Assembly (NCBI RefSeq): GCF_009377175.1
Contig: NZ_VJZD01000075.1
Span: 1 to 37,263 of the forward strand
Source: Streptomyces adustus
GTDB taxonomy: Bacteria > Actinomycetota > Actinomycetes > Streptomycetales > Streptomycetaceae
DNA: 37,263 nt
Direction of reading: 5' to 3'
In this document: positions 16,114-23,565 of the stretch, piece after piece
Numbering within the stretch: the stretch's first letter is position 1
Layout: the number at the start of each line of letters is the position of its first letter
Program-made: the position numbers and the translations under genes
The notes under the pieces: model-generated
Database searches by the model: none
What the model was told of the DNA's origin: nothing
Seen by the model: the letters and a program-made list of their open reading frames with translations, nothing else

Positions 16114-17328
16114 TTACAGGCGCTCGACGACGGTGGCGATGCCCATGCCGCCGCCGACGCAGAGCGTGGCGAGGCCGTAGCGCTTGTCCTGGCGCTCCAG
16201 TTCGTCGACCAGGGTGCCCAGGATCATCGCGCCGGTGGCGCCGAGCGGGTGGCCGAGCGCGATCGCGCCGCCGTTGACGTTGACCTTGTCCAGGGACAGG
16301 CCCATGTCCCGCGCGAAGCGCAGGACGACGGCCGCGAAGGCCTCGTTGATCTCGACCAGGTCGATGTCGTCGATGGTCAGACCGGCCTTGGCGAGCGCCT
16401 TGCGGGAGGCGGGCGCCGGTCCGGTGAGCATGATGGTGGGCTCGGAGCCGGAGACGGCCGCGGAGACGATCCGCGCGCGCGGGGTGAGCCCGTACCGCTC
16501 GCCGACCTCCTTGGAGCCGATCGCGACGAGCGAGGCGCCGTCGACGATGCCGGAGGAGTTGCCGGCGTGGTGGACGTGGTCGATCTTCTCGACCCAGTGG
16601 TACTTCTGGAGGGCCACGGCGTCGAAGCCGCCGAGGTCGCCGATGTCGGCGAACGACGGCTTCAGCCTGGCCAGCGAGTCGGCGGTGGTGCCGGGGCGCG
16701 GGAACTCGTCGCGGTCGAGGACGACGAGTCCGCTGCGGTCCCTGACGGGCACGACGGAGCGCTCGAAACGGCCGTCCTTCATGGCGGCGGCCGCCCGCTC
16801 CTGCGAAAGCGCCGCGTATTCGTCGACGTCGCGGCGCGAGAAGCCCTCGATGGTGGCGATCAGGTCGGCGCCGATGCCCTGCGGCACGAAGTTGGTGGCG
16901 AGGTTGGTCATCGGGTCGTTGAACCAGGCGCCGCCGTCGGAGGCCATCGGCACGCGGGACATCGACTCGACGCCACCGGCGAGGACCAGGTCCTCCCAGC
17001 CGGAGCGGACCTTCATCGCGGCCATGTTCACCGCTTCCAGGCCCGAGGCGCAGAAGCGGTTCTCCTGGACGCCGGCCACCGTGTCCGGCAGACCGGCGGC
17101 GACGGCGGCGATCCGCGCGATGTCCGATCCCTGGTCGCCGACCGGCCCCACGACACCGAGCACGATGTCGTCGATCGCGGCCGGGTCGAGGTCCGGGAAG
17201 CGGTCGCGGATCTCGTGGATGAGGCCCACGACCAGGTCGATGGGCTTCGTACCGTGCAGGGCCCCATTGGCCTTGCCGCGCCCGCGCGGGGTGCGGATCG
17301 CGTCGTACACGTACGCTTCGGTGCTCAC
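16114..17328 (-). CDS. Acetyl-CoA C-acyltransferase (thiolase)
   Basis: Protein of 404 aa. The nucleophile Cys93 is in ENRFCASGLEAV, the His motif is NGGAIALGHPLGATGA, and the second catalytic Cys is in TLCVGGGMGIA. All three thiolase signatures are intact and the length is normal. It carries out thiolytic cleavage of 3-oxoacyl-CoA, the last step of beta-oxidation. I use the GTG at 17328, with GAAAGG seven bases upstream, instead of the TTG at 17343, which would overlap that ribosome-binding site. It lies between the FadB-like gene and the racemase gene in a three-gene leftward operon. Confidence 0.94.
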   Translation of the reverse strand: MSTEAYVYDAIRTPRGRGKANGALHGTKPIDLVVGLIHEIRDRFPDLDPAAIDDIVLGVVGPVGDQGSDIARIAAVAAGLPDTVAGVQENRFCASGLEAVNMAAMKVRSGWEDLVLAGGVESMSRVPMASDGGAWFNDPMTNLATNFVPQGIGADLIATIEGFSRRDVDEYAALSQERAAAAMKDGRFERSVVPVRDRSGLVVLDRDEFPRPGTTADSLARLKPSFADIGDLGGFDAVALQKYHWVEKIDHVHHAGNSSGIVDGASLVAIGSKEVGERYGLTPRARIVSAAVSGSEPTIMLTGPAPASRKALAKAGLTIDDIDLVEINEAFAAVVLRFARDMGLSLDKVNVNGGAIALGHPLGATGAMILGTLVDELERQDKRYGLATLCVGGGMGIATVVERL

Positions 17329-17433
17329 TGACAAGCCTTTCAACGAGGGTTTCTGCCGAGCGGTATCGGGGGCGTGGGAGCCTCGGGTCCGTCCGGCCGC
17401 ACCGCGGGTTGCGCGACGCGGGCCGTGCGTCCG

Positions 17434-18573
17434 TCAGGCGCCGTCCGCCAGGAGTCCGGGTATCTCCCAGTCACGGGCCACCTCCGCGGTGTCGGCGCCC
17501 GGTTGCGCGGGGCCGCTGCGGACGGTGGTGGGTGTCGCGGAGAAGCGGGGCGCGGGGGCGGGCTGGGTGATGCCGCCGTGGTCGATGAAGGTGCCGCGGG
17601 CGGCCAGGTGCGGGTGGTGCGGGGCCTCGCGCAGCGACAGCACGGGAGCCACGCACGCGTCGGAGCCCTCGAAGACGGCCGTCCACTCGTCCCGGGTGCG
17701 GGTGCGGAAGCGGGCCGCGACCGCCTCGCGCAGCTCGCCCCACCGGGTCCAGTCCTTGCGGGCCGGAGCGAAGTCCTTCAGTCCGATGAGGTCCAGGAAC
17801 TCCTCGTAGAACTGCTGTTCCAGAGCACCGACCGCCATGTGTCCGCCGTCGGCGGTCTCGTACGTGCCGTAGTACGGGCAGCCGCCGTCGAGGAGGTTGG
17901 CGCCCCGCCGGTCCTGCCAGCCACCCGCGGCGACCATGCCGTGGATCATCGCGGCGAGATGGGCGGCGCCGTCGACGATGGCGGCGTCGACGACCTGCCC
18001 GCCGCCGCCCGCGCGCGCGTGGTGCAGTGCGGCGAGGACGCCGACGACGAGGTAGAGGGAGCCGCCCGCGTAGTCGCCGACCAGGTTGGCGGGCACGGCC
18101 GGCGGCCGGTCCGGCTCGCCGATCATGCCGAGCGTGCCGGTGAGCGCGATGTAGGCGATGTCGTGCCCGGCGCGGTGGGCGAGCGGGCCCTGCTGGCCCC
18201 AGCCGGTCATCCGGCCGTAGACCAGCCGCGGGTTGACCGCGTGGCAGGCCTCGGGGCCGACGCCCAGGCGCTCGGCGACGCCCGGCCGGTACCCCTCGAT
18301 GAGGATGTCCGCGCGGGAGGCGAGGTCGAGGACGCGAGCAGGCCCCTCGGCCGTCTTGAGGTCGACGACCACCGAGCGCTTGTTGCGGTTGGTGACGTCG
18401 TACTCCGGGGCGACGCCCAGGCCGGGGCCGCCGGGGCGGTCCACCCGTACGACGTCGGCGCCGAGGTCGGCGAGGAGCATGGCGGCGAACGGGCCGGGCC
18501 CGATCCCCGCCAGCTCGACCACGCGTACGCCCGCGAGCGGGCCGCCGCCGTCCGGTGTCGTTGCCGCTGTCAT
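17434..18573 (-). CDS. CaiB/BaiF family, alpha-methylacyl-CoA racemase type
   Basis: Protein of 379 aa, class III CoA-transferase fold. The racemase catalytic pair is visible: His137 in AGHDIAY and Asp167 in VGDYAGG, matching His126/Asp156 of mycobacterial MCR, so a racemase is more likely than a CoA-transferase. The N-terminus VRVVELAGIGPGPFAAMLLA and NRNKRSVVVDL are typical. Epimerising 2-methylacyl-CoA lets branched chains or sterol side chains enter the beta-oxidation enzymes encoded downstream, which fits the operon. GGGGG lies just upstream of the ATG at 18573. The gene is 105 bp upstream of the thiolase and is the first gene behind the promoter at 18622-18650. Confidence 0.9.
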   Translation of the reverse strand: MTAATTPDGGGPLAGVRVVELAGIGPGPFAAMLLADLGADVVRVDRPGGPGLGVAPEYDVTNRNKRSVVVDLKTAEGPARVLDLASRADILIEGYRPGVAERLGVGPEACHAVNPRLVYGRMTGWGQQGPLAHRAGHDIAYIALTGTLGMIGEPDRPPAVPANLVGDYAGGSLYLVVGVLAALHHARAGGGGQVVDAAIVDGAAHLAAMIHGMVAAGGWQDRRGANLLDGGCPYYGTYETADGGHMAVGALEQQFYEEFLDLIGLKDFAPARKDWTRWGELREAVAARFRTRTRDEWTAVFEGSDACVAPVLSLREAPHHPHLAARGTFIDHGGITQPAPAPRFSATPTTVRSGPAQPGADTAEVARDWEIPGLLADGA

Positions 18574-18621
18574 CCAGCCCCCTGAAGCCGTGACCGTGAC
18601 ACTAGTGATGTAACACCGACG

Positions 18622-18650
18622 ATGCTAAGAACACGTTCTACGTAACACAA
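18622..18650 (-). promoter_or_regulatory. Promoter of the beta-oxidation operon with a KstR-like palindrome in its spacer
   Basis: On the minus strand, TTGTGT (18650-18645), a 17-bp spacer and TAGCAT (18627-18622) form a normal vegetative promoter. The spacer contains AGAACGTGTTCT (plus-strand AGAACACGTTCT, 18628-18639), a perfect five-base inverted repeat with two central bases. It matches 13 of the 14 positions of the KstR consensus TNNAACNNGTTNNA. Repressor binding there would block RNA polymerase. Other dyads nearby are CACTAGTG (18600-18607) and AAGCGCTT (18664-18671). The regulator is presumably of the TetR family and is not encoded in this window. Confidence 0.7.
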
Positions 18651-18814
18651 GACCTGGGCAAGCAAGCGCTTAGCCAAGTATGCCCGGCGCGCCGCGGGAC
18701 CGCCCGTCCGGCGGCACCAAGTGGAGCAAAGCGTGTCTTCTGTCGTTTCTTCCGGGCATTCCCGCGCCTGGCCGTCCGGTACCTCCGGGCTCGTCGCAGG
18801 GCTCCGCGCTCCGC

Positions 18815-18836
18815 ACGCTAGCCTCAGCCACCGACA
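18815..18836 (-). promoter_or_regulatory. Second PafBC-type motif, orphan
   Basis: The minus strand reads TGTCGGTG, eight bases, TAGCGT: an exact match to TGTCRGTG-N8-TANNNT. Transcription would start near 18808 and run toward the racemase gene, giving a leader of about 235 bases, because no nearby start codon with a ribosome-binding site follows. It sits just upstream of the oppositely oriented enoyl-reductase-like gene. It may be a real second promoter or a chance match. Confidence 0.35.
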
Positions 18837-18866
18837 GCGGCGCGGCTGCACGAAGCGAGGGGTGTC

Positions 18867-20045
18867 ATGGCCAGGCTGAACAGGACGGACCGTCCGTACG
18901 ACATCGTGATCTTCGGGGCCACCGGCTTCGTCGGCACGCTCACCGCGGAGTACCTCGCCGCCCACGCGCCCGAGGGGCTGCGCTGGGCGATCGCGGGCCG
19001 CAGCGAGCGCGGGCTGCGGGAGCTGCGCGACCGGCTGCCCGGCGCCGAGCAGGTCGGCGTACTGCGGGCGGACGTGTCCGACCCGGCCTCGCTGCGCGCC
19101 CTCGCCGAGCAGGCGCGCGTGGTGGCCACGACCGTCGGCCCCTACCTCAGCTACGGCGAGGACCTCGTCGCCGCCTGCGCGGACACCGGCACGGACTACC
19201 TCGACCTGACGGGCGAGCCGGAGTTCGTGGACCTCGTGTACGTACGGCACGACGCACGCGCGCGGGAGACCGGCGCTCGGCTCGTGCACGCCTGCGGTTT
19301 CGACTCGATCCCGCACGACCTGGGCGCGCTCTTCACGGTCCGTCAGCTCCCCGAGGGCGTGCCGCTGCGGGTCGACGGCTTCGTGACGGCGCACGCCACC
19401 TTCTCCGGCGGCACGTTCGCCTCGGCGCTGAACCAGTTCGCGCGCGGACGGCAGATGGCGGCCGCCGCACGGGACCGCGGACGGCACGAACCGCGGCTCA
19501 TGGGCCGCCGGGCCTCGGCCCCGACGGGCGCGCCGCGGTTCGCCGGGGAGGTCGGCGCCTGGGCACTGCCCCTGCCGACCATAGACCCGCAGATCGTCCG
19601 GCGTTCGGCGAAGGCCCTGGAGCGCTACGGCCCCGACTTCCGCTACCGCCACTACGCGGCCGTACGGCGCCTGCCCGTCGCGCTGGGCGGGGTCGCCGCC
19701 GTGGGGGCGCTGGCCGCGGCCGCCCAGATCCCGCCCGCGCGACGCTGGCTGTCCGACCGCCTCAAGCCCGGGGAGGGGCCCAGCGAGCGGACCCGGGCGA
19801 AGAGCTGGTTCTCGGTGCGCTTCGTCGGCGAGGGCGGCGGCCGACGGGTGTTCACCGAGGTCGCGGGCGGCGACCCCGGGTACGGCGAGACGGCGAAGAT
19901 GTTCGCGGAGTCGGCGCTCGCCCTGGCCTTCGACGACCTTCCGCCGACGGCCGGGCAGGTCACGACGGCGGTGGCGATGGGCGACGCGCTGACGGAACGG
20001 CTGCGCCGGGCGGGGATCACCTTCCGGGTGGCCGCCACCCGCTGA
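18867..20045 (+). CDS. Saccharopine dehydrogenase-fold / trans-acting enoyl reductase family protein
   Basis: Protein of 392 aa. The N-terminal Rossmann motif YDIVIFGATGFVGTLTAEYL (11-30) is followed by AIAGRSERGLRELRDRL, then TTVGPYLSYGEDLVAACADT and HACGFDSIPHDLGAL. This is the pattern of the saccharopine-dehydrogenase-like family that includes mycobacterial trans-acting enoyl reductases (Rv2953 type). It probably reduces a lipid or polyketide intermediate with NAD(P)H; lysine metabolism is unlikely. A hydrophobic stretch, LGGVAAVGALAAAAQI (about 272-287), may touch the membrane. GAGGGG lies four bases before the ATG. It is divergent from the beta-oxidation operon. Confidence 0.85.
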   Translation: MARLNRTDRPYDIVIFGATGFVGTLTAEYLAAHAPEGLRWAIAGRSERGLRELRDRLPGAEQVGVLRADVSDPASLRALAEQARVVATTVGPYLSYGEDLVAACADTGTDYLDLTGEPEFVDLVYVRHDARARETGARLVHACGFDSIPHDLGALFTVRQLPEGVPLRVDGFVTAHATFSGGTFASALNQFARGRQMAAAARDRGRHEPRLMGRRASAPTGAPRFAGEVGAWALPLPTIDPQIVRRSAKALERYGPDFRYRHYAAVRRLPVALGGVAAVGALAAAAQIPPARRWLSDRLKPGEGPSERTRAKSWFSVRFVGEGGGRRVFTEVAGGDPGYGETAKMFAESALALAFDDLPPTAGQVTTAVAMGDALTERLRRAGITFRVAATR

Positions 20046-20065
20046 GGCCGCACAGGCCTGGAGCT

Positions 20066-20212
20066 CTAGAGCGGCCAGGCCACCACCGTGTAGATCATCC
20101 CGGCTATCCAGGCGACACCCGCCAGCGCGGCAAGGATCAGGACGGCCGTCACGGCCCGCTCGACAGGGCGGTTCGGGTCGGCGAGGGGCTTCGGGGAACG
20201 CTGCGTCGTCAT
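20066..20212 (-). CDS. Small single-pass membrane protein, unknown function
   Basis: Protein of 48 aa: a polar N-terminus (TTQRSPKPLADPNRPVERA) and one transmembrane helix (AVTAVLILAALAGVAWIAGM, about 20-39), with a short aromatic tail. I do not recognise a family. The ATG at 20212 lacks a good Shine-Dalgarno sequence, and an in-frame upstream extension to 20332 is rich in Arg and Pro and improbable. A direct repeat at 20258-20278 lies 46-66 bp upstream. Confidence 0.6.
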   Translation of the reverse strand: MTTQRSPKPLADPNRPVERAVTAVLILAALAGVAWIAGMIYTVVAWPL

Positions 20213-20257
20213 GCGGCCCAGCCTGTCGGCCGACCCGGCCGGGCCACATCCGTACAG

Positions 20258-20278
20258 GTACTCAGAACGCGTACTCAG
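20258..20278. repeat. Direct repeat GTACTCAG x2 upstream of the small membrane protein gene
   Basis: GTACTCAG occurs at 20258-20265 and 20271-20278, a 13-bp period (minus strand CTGAGTAC-N5-CTGAGTAC). The position, about 45-65 bp upstream of the minus-strand start, suits an activator or sigma recognition site. The function is unknown. Confidence 0.4.
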
Positions 20279-20335
20279 TGCGGCACACGGGCGCGGGCCC
20301 CGGGGACGGGCGCGGCGGCCGGGCCCGGACAACCG

Positions 20336-20352
20336 GATGACGGTCCGTCATC
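20336..20352. promoter_or_regulatory. Palindrome GATGACGG-T-CCGTCATC
   Basis: An exact 17-bp dyad with eight-base arms lies in the 289-bp region between the small membrane protein and the small + strand gene. It looks like a TetR- or GntR-sized operator. No adjacent regulator gene is present. Confidence 0.35.
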
Positions 20353-20435
20353 TGTGCGCACCTCTGCGAGATTTGAGACTTTTCGGGCGCACGGCGGGCC
20401 CCTCCTGGGCCTGTTGCGGGAGAAGCCTCAACGGG

Positions 20436-20450
20436 CGTTTCAATGAAACG
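20436..20450. promoter_or_regulatory. Palindrome CGTTTC-AAT-GAAACG
   Basis: A perfect six-base inverted repeat with an AT-rich centre lies 52 bp upstream of the GTG at 20502, in an unusually A/T-containing patch. It is a candidate operator or promoter element for the small gene. Confidence 0.4.
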
Positions 20451-20501
20451 ATCGAAGCCTGGCCAGGAAGCACGGGAAAGCAATCGAAGGCGAGGTTCGA
20501 C

Positions 20502-20690
20502 GTGAAGTTCCTGCTCGAAGTCACGGTGGACGAAGGAAAACTGGCGCAGGACCCGGCGGGCGAGCTGGGGCGGATCCTGCGGTACTGGGGCGGCAACCTG
20601 CGCCACTACGCGCTCGAACCGGGCGACGGGGCGCCGGTCCACGACTCCGACTACCGCGAGGTGGGTTCCTGGCGCGTGACCGCCTCCTGA
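20502..20690 (+). CDS. Small conserved-looking protein, unknown function
   Basis: Protein of 62 aa: KFLLEVTVDEGKLAQDP, then a helix with GELGRILRYWGGNLRHYALE, then VGSWRVTAS. It is acidic with one likely alpha/beta unit and no signal or membrane segment. I do not recognise a family. The start is GTG at 20502, with GGCGAGG six bases upstream. Its last 40 bases overlap the 3' end of the endonuclease V gene on the other strand. Confidence 0.7.
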   Translation: MKFLLEVTVDEGKLAQDPAGELGRILRYWGGNLRHYALEPGDGAPVHDSDYREVGSWRVTAS

Positions 20691-21361
20691 AGCGCCCGCC
20701 GGCACAGCGCGTCCGCCCGGCGGGTGGTCTCGGGGAGCCGGTAGGCGGGGGTGAGGGCGAGCGTGTGGGCGCAGGCGTTGTCCAGGCCGACCCGGTGGCC
20801 GACCGAGACGAACACCGGCTTGACGCCGTCCCTGGTGCGCAGCGCCCGTCCGACCTCCTCCGCGCCCGCCCTGAGCGGCGCGGCCGCACCACGCCGGGCG
20901 CCCGGCTCGTCGTACGCGAAGGTGAAGGGGTTCTTCGCGACGCCGATGGTGGGCAGGCCGGTGAGCACGCCGAGGTGGCTGGCGAGACCGAAGCGGCGGG
21001 GGTGGGCGAGACCGTAGCCGTCGCAGACGACCAGGCCGGGCGGACAGGGCAGGGCCGCGAGGGCGGCGAGGACCGTCGGGATCTCGCGGAACGCCAGCAG
21101 GCCGGGCACGTACGGGAAGGAGATCCGGCCGACCGCCGTGGCCTCGGCGACGACACCGAGCCCGGCCGCGTCGAGGACGACGGCCGCCGCCACGACCACG
21201 TCCCGCTCGTCGTCGTAGGCGACGTCGACACCGGTGACGTGCCCGGACCCGGGCGGCGGCCCCGGCTCGTCCGTCACCACCCGTCCGCGCAGCTCGTCCT
21301 GGACGGCGCGGGCCTCTTCCTCGGTCGCGGGCCAGCCCGCGGGGATGGGTACGGTCGTCAT
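20651..21361 (-). CDS. nfi: Endonuclease V (deoxyinosine-specific)
   Basis: Protein of 236 aa. The metal-binding residues align with the family: Asp46 in TGVDVAYD, Glu93 in LLAFRE, Asp114 in VVCDGYGLAHPRR, and Lys143 in PTIGVAKNPF. The strand-separating wedge PYVP (83-86) is present. The enzyme nicks DNA one base 3' of inosine and starts repair of deaminated adenine. The C-terminus (ADALCRRALQEAVTRQEPTSR region) overlaps the convergent small gene by 40 bp. It is divergent from the YciI-like gene with a 60-bp gap. Confidence 0.93.
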   Translation of the reverse strand: MTTVPIPAGWPATEEEARAVQDELRGRVVTDEPGPPPGSGHVTGVDVAYDDERDVVVAAAVVLDAAGLGVVAEATAVGRISFPYVPGLLAFREIPTVLAALAALPCPPGLVVCDGYGLAHPRRFGLASHLGVLTGLPTIGVAKNPFTFAYDEPGARRGAAAPLRAGAEEVGRALRTRDGVKPVFVSVGHRVGLDNACAHTLALTPAYRLPETTRRADALCRRALQEAVTRQEPTSR

Positions 21362-21421
21362 GGTGCGACGAGCCTACGGTCCCCTCCGCTCCTGCCCGCA
21401 CCGGGGGCCAGGCTCTTGATC

Positions 21422-21718
21422 ATGTTCGTACTGGAGCTGACCTACACCGCCCCGCTCGAAGCCGTCGACGCCGTGCTGGACGCCCATGTGGCCTGGCTCG
21501 ACGAGCAGTACGAGAAGGGGCTGTTCCTGGCGTCCGGGCGCAAGGACCCCCGCGACGGCGGGGTGATCCTCGCCGTCGCGGCGGACCGGGCCGCGATCGA
21601 GGAGGTCGCCGCGGGCGACCCCTTCACCGTGGCCGGTGTGTGCGCGTACCGCATCACCGAGTTCACGGCGACGAAGACGGCACCCGCGCTGGAGCGGTAC
21701 CGCGAGACGCTCGGCTGA
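21422..21718 (+). CDS. YciI-like protein
   Basis: Protein of 98 aa with the YCII ferredoxin-like fold: strand MFVLELTYTA, then AHVAWLDEQYEKGLFLASG with the conserved His22, followed by KDPRDGGVILA with the conserved Asp. Family members are small cytosolic proteins, some with dehydrochlorinase or muconolactone-isomerase-like activity; a role here is unknown. The Shine-Dalgarno sequence is weak. Confidence 0.82.
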   Translation: MFVLELTYTAPLEAVDAVLDAHVAWLDEQYEKGLFLASGRKDPRDGGVILAVAADRAAIEEVAAGDPFTVAGVCAYRITEFTATKTAPALERYRETLG

Positions 21719-21730
21719 GGCGCGGCCGGG

Positions 21731-22882
21731 TCAGTACGCCAGCCGGGCCACCCGCCCCTTCTCCCCCGCGGCCCAGCAGCCGAGGCCGACGGCCGCGCAG
21801 TCCACGGTGTCGTACGAGCCCGGGTCGATCGTCCGCCAGGTGCGGCCGCCGTCCGTCGTCAGGTCCGTGCCGGTGGGGCCGACCGCGAGGGCTGCCGTAC
21901 GACTGCGCGGAAGCCAGCTGACGCCGGAACGGTACGCGGGCGGGGGCACGGCGGCGGGCCCCCAGGCGCGGCCGCCGTCGAAGGTACGGGCCGCCGCGTC
22001 CGGGGACGCCTGGTCGGCCCGGTAGTCGCCGCCGACCGCGAGACCGTGGCCGCGGTCGCGGAAGGCGAGCGCGAAGACACCGCGGGCCGGGTCCCCGGCC
22101 GGGATCGGGGTGTCGGCCGCCGTCCAGGTCAGACCGCGGTCGGCCGAGTGCAGCACACGCGCGTGTGCGCCCCCGCCGGTGGCCAGCCAGACGTCCCGCG
22201 GCCCGGCGGCGACCAGGCACTGGCCGCTCGCGGCGAAGCCCGCCTCGCCGTCCAGGGCGGCCGGCATACCGGCGCTCGGCAGGACCCGCCAGGTGCGGCC
22301 GCCGTCGCCGGTGGACAGGATGCGGAACCGGCCGTCCACCGGGTCGCTCATCGCCAGGCCGTGCCGCCGGTCGAAGAAGGTGAGGCAGTCGTAGAAGGCC
22401 CTGGCGTCGGTGTTGCGGAAGGACTCCGTCCAGCTCGCCCCGCCGTCGTCGGTGCGGTACATCCGCGACGCCTCGCCCTCGCCGATGGCCAGCACCACGG
22501 CGTGCCGCGCGTCGAACGCCTCGACGTCCCGGAACTGGAGGTCGGCGGCGCCCGGCGGTGACACGTCGCGCCAGCTCGCCCCGCCGTCCGTGGTGCGCAG
22601 GACGGTCCCGCCGGTCCCGGCCACCCAGGCCGTGTCCCGGTCGACGGCGGACAGTCCGCGCAGCCGGACGTCGGGTGCGCCGGTGTCCTTCGGCTCCCAG
22701 TGCGGGGTCGGGTGAGGCCGCGCGTGGGGCTGCGGCCGAGGCTGTGTGTGGGCCTGCGCCGGTACCGCGGCCAGCGCGCACACCGTCGCCGTCACCGCCG
22801 CGGCCAGGAGGCGGGCGGACCGGCGCGACCGGCCGGCAGGGGTCGTGCGTCTCGTCTTCCCCAAGTGCACCGAACGTCTCAT
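21731..22882 (-). CDS. Secreted BNR/Ycf48-like beta-propeller protein
   Basis: Protein of 383 aa. It has a signal peptide (RRSRRSARLLAAAVTATV then ALAAVPAQA-HT), a His/Pro-rich linker (about 45-63) and then at least six Asp-box/BNR-type repeats: TTDGGASWRDV, RTDDGGASWTES, STGDGGRTWRV, HSADRGLTWTA, RTFDGGRAWGP, TTDGGRTWRTI. Spacing of about 40-60 residues suggests a six- or seven-bladed propeller like Ycf48/HCF136. Sialidase catalytic residues are not evident, so a scaffold role outside the cell is more likely than glycosidase activity. Three Cys in the C-terminal half may form disulphides. The function is unknown. Confidence 0.8.
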   Translation of the reverse strand: MRRSVHLGKTRRTTPAGRSRRSARLLAAAVTATVCALAAVPAQAHTQPRPQPHARPHPTPHWEPKDTGAPDVRLRGLSAVDRDTAWVAGTGGTVLRTTDGGASWRDVSPPGAADLQFRDVEAFDARHAVVLAIGEGEASRMYRTDDGGASWTESFRNTDARAFYDCLTFFDRRHGLAMSDPVDGRFRILSTGDGGRTWRVLPSAGMPAALDGEAGFAASGQCLVAAGPRDVWLATGGGAHARVLHSADRGLTWTAADTPIPAGDPARGVFALAFRDRGHGLAVGGDYRADQASPDAAARTFDGGRAWGPAAVPPPAYRSGVSWLPRSRTAALAVGPTGTDLTTDGGRTWRTIDPGSYDTVDCAAVGLGCWAAGEKGRVARLAY

Positions 22883-23039
22883 GGCGGGCGAAGCTAGCCC
22901 ACCGCCCCGCCCACGTCCAGAGTGCGTCCGGTCGCCTCAACTGCCTTGCGGGCAGCGGCAGTAGCTCCCTCGACGCGCCCTGGATCCGCTGTGGATCCGA
23001 CCTTGATCACTGCCCTCGACCGCTCCCGGATTGACGTCG

Positions 23040-23053
23040 GTGACCGAGGTCAC
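23040..23053. promoter_or_regulatory. Palindrome GTGACC-GA-GGTCAC upstream of ssgD-type gene
   Basis: A perfect six-base inverted repeat with two central bases lies about 100 bp upstream of the TTG start at 23149. TTGACG at 23031 could be a -35, but no good -10 follows at 17 bp. It is a candidate operator. Confidence 0.4.
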
Positions 23054-23148
23054 TCGGCACTCGGGTGCACGGAAGGGCCGTTTCGTACGTCTCTACCAGT
23101 ACCCGTCCCGTCCGGTTCCGCCGTCCAGCCGTCCTAGGGAGCAAGGCG

Positions 23149-23565
23149 TTGTCCACCGTCATCGAGCAGTCCGTAGAGGCCCGTCTGGTCGCCGCCGCGC
23201 CACGGGTGCCGAGCATCCCCGCCACGCTGCACTACGACCGGCGCGACCCGTTCGCGATCCACATGACCTTCCCGGCCCCGGCCACCCTCGAAGGCGTCGA
23301 CGTCTGCTGGACGTTCGCCCGCGACCTGCTGAAGGCCGGCCTGCACGGCCCGGAGGGCCACGGCGACGTACGGATCCGGCCGTACGGGTACGGCCGCACC
23401 GTCATGGAGTTCCACGCGCCCGAGGGCACCGCCGTCGTGCACGTCCACTCGGCGGAGATCCGCCGCTTCCTGCACGCCACGAGCGAGCTGGTCGAGATCG
23501 GCCAGGAGCACCTCCATCTCGACCTCGACCACGACCTGGCGCAACTGCTGCGGGACGCCGGCTAG
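23149..23565 (+). CDS. ssgD: SsgA-like sporulation/cell-division protein, probably SsgD
   Basis: Protein of 138 aa, the normal SALP length. Family marks are PATLHYDRRDPFAIHMTF, VCWTFARDLLKAGLHGP.G.GDVRIRP and the acidic C-terminus HLHLDLDHDLAQLLRD. SALPs are Streptomyces-specific proteins that guide septum placement and peptidoglycan assembly. The SsgD assignment rests on my memory of gene order (next to an ABC-F gene) and general similarity; another paralogue is possible. I choose the TTG at 23149 because GGGAGC lies just upstream. The stop shares CTAG with the convergent gene. Confidence 0.82.
   Translation: MSTVIEQSVEARLVAAAPRVPSIPATLHYDRRDPFAIHMTFPAPATLEGVDVCWTFARDLLKAGLHGPEGHGDVRIRPYGYGRTVMEFHAPEGTAVVHVHSAEIRRFLHATSELVEIGQEHLHLDLDHDLAQLLRDAG

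Noticed and set aside
17321..17343. TGTCAGTG overlapping the thiolase start, as a further PafBC motif
   Set aside because: Eight bases downstream there is AGCGTA, not TANNNT, and the octamer includes the start codon and ribosome-binding spacer.
13896..20045. Lipid genes as a polyketide or other biosynthetic cluster
   Set aside because: Only beta-oxidation enzymes, a racemase and a reductase-like protein are present; there are no PKS, NRPS or tailoring genes.
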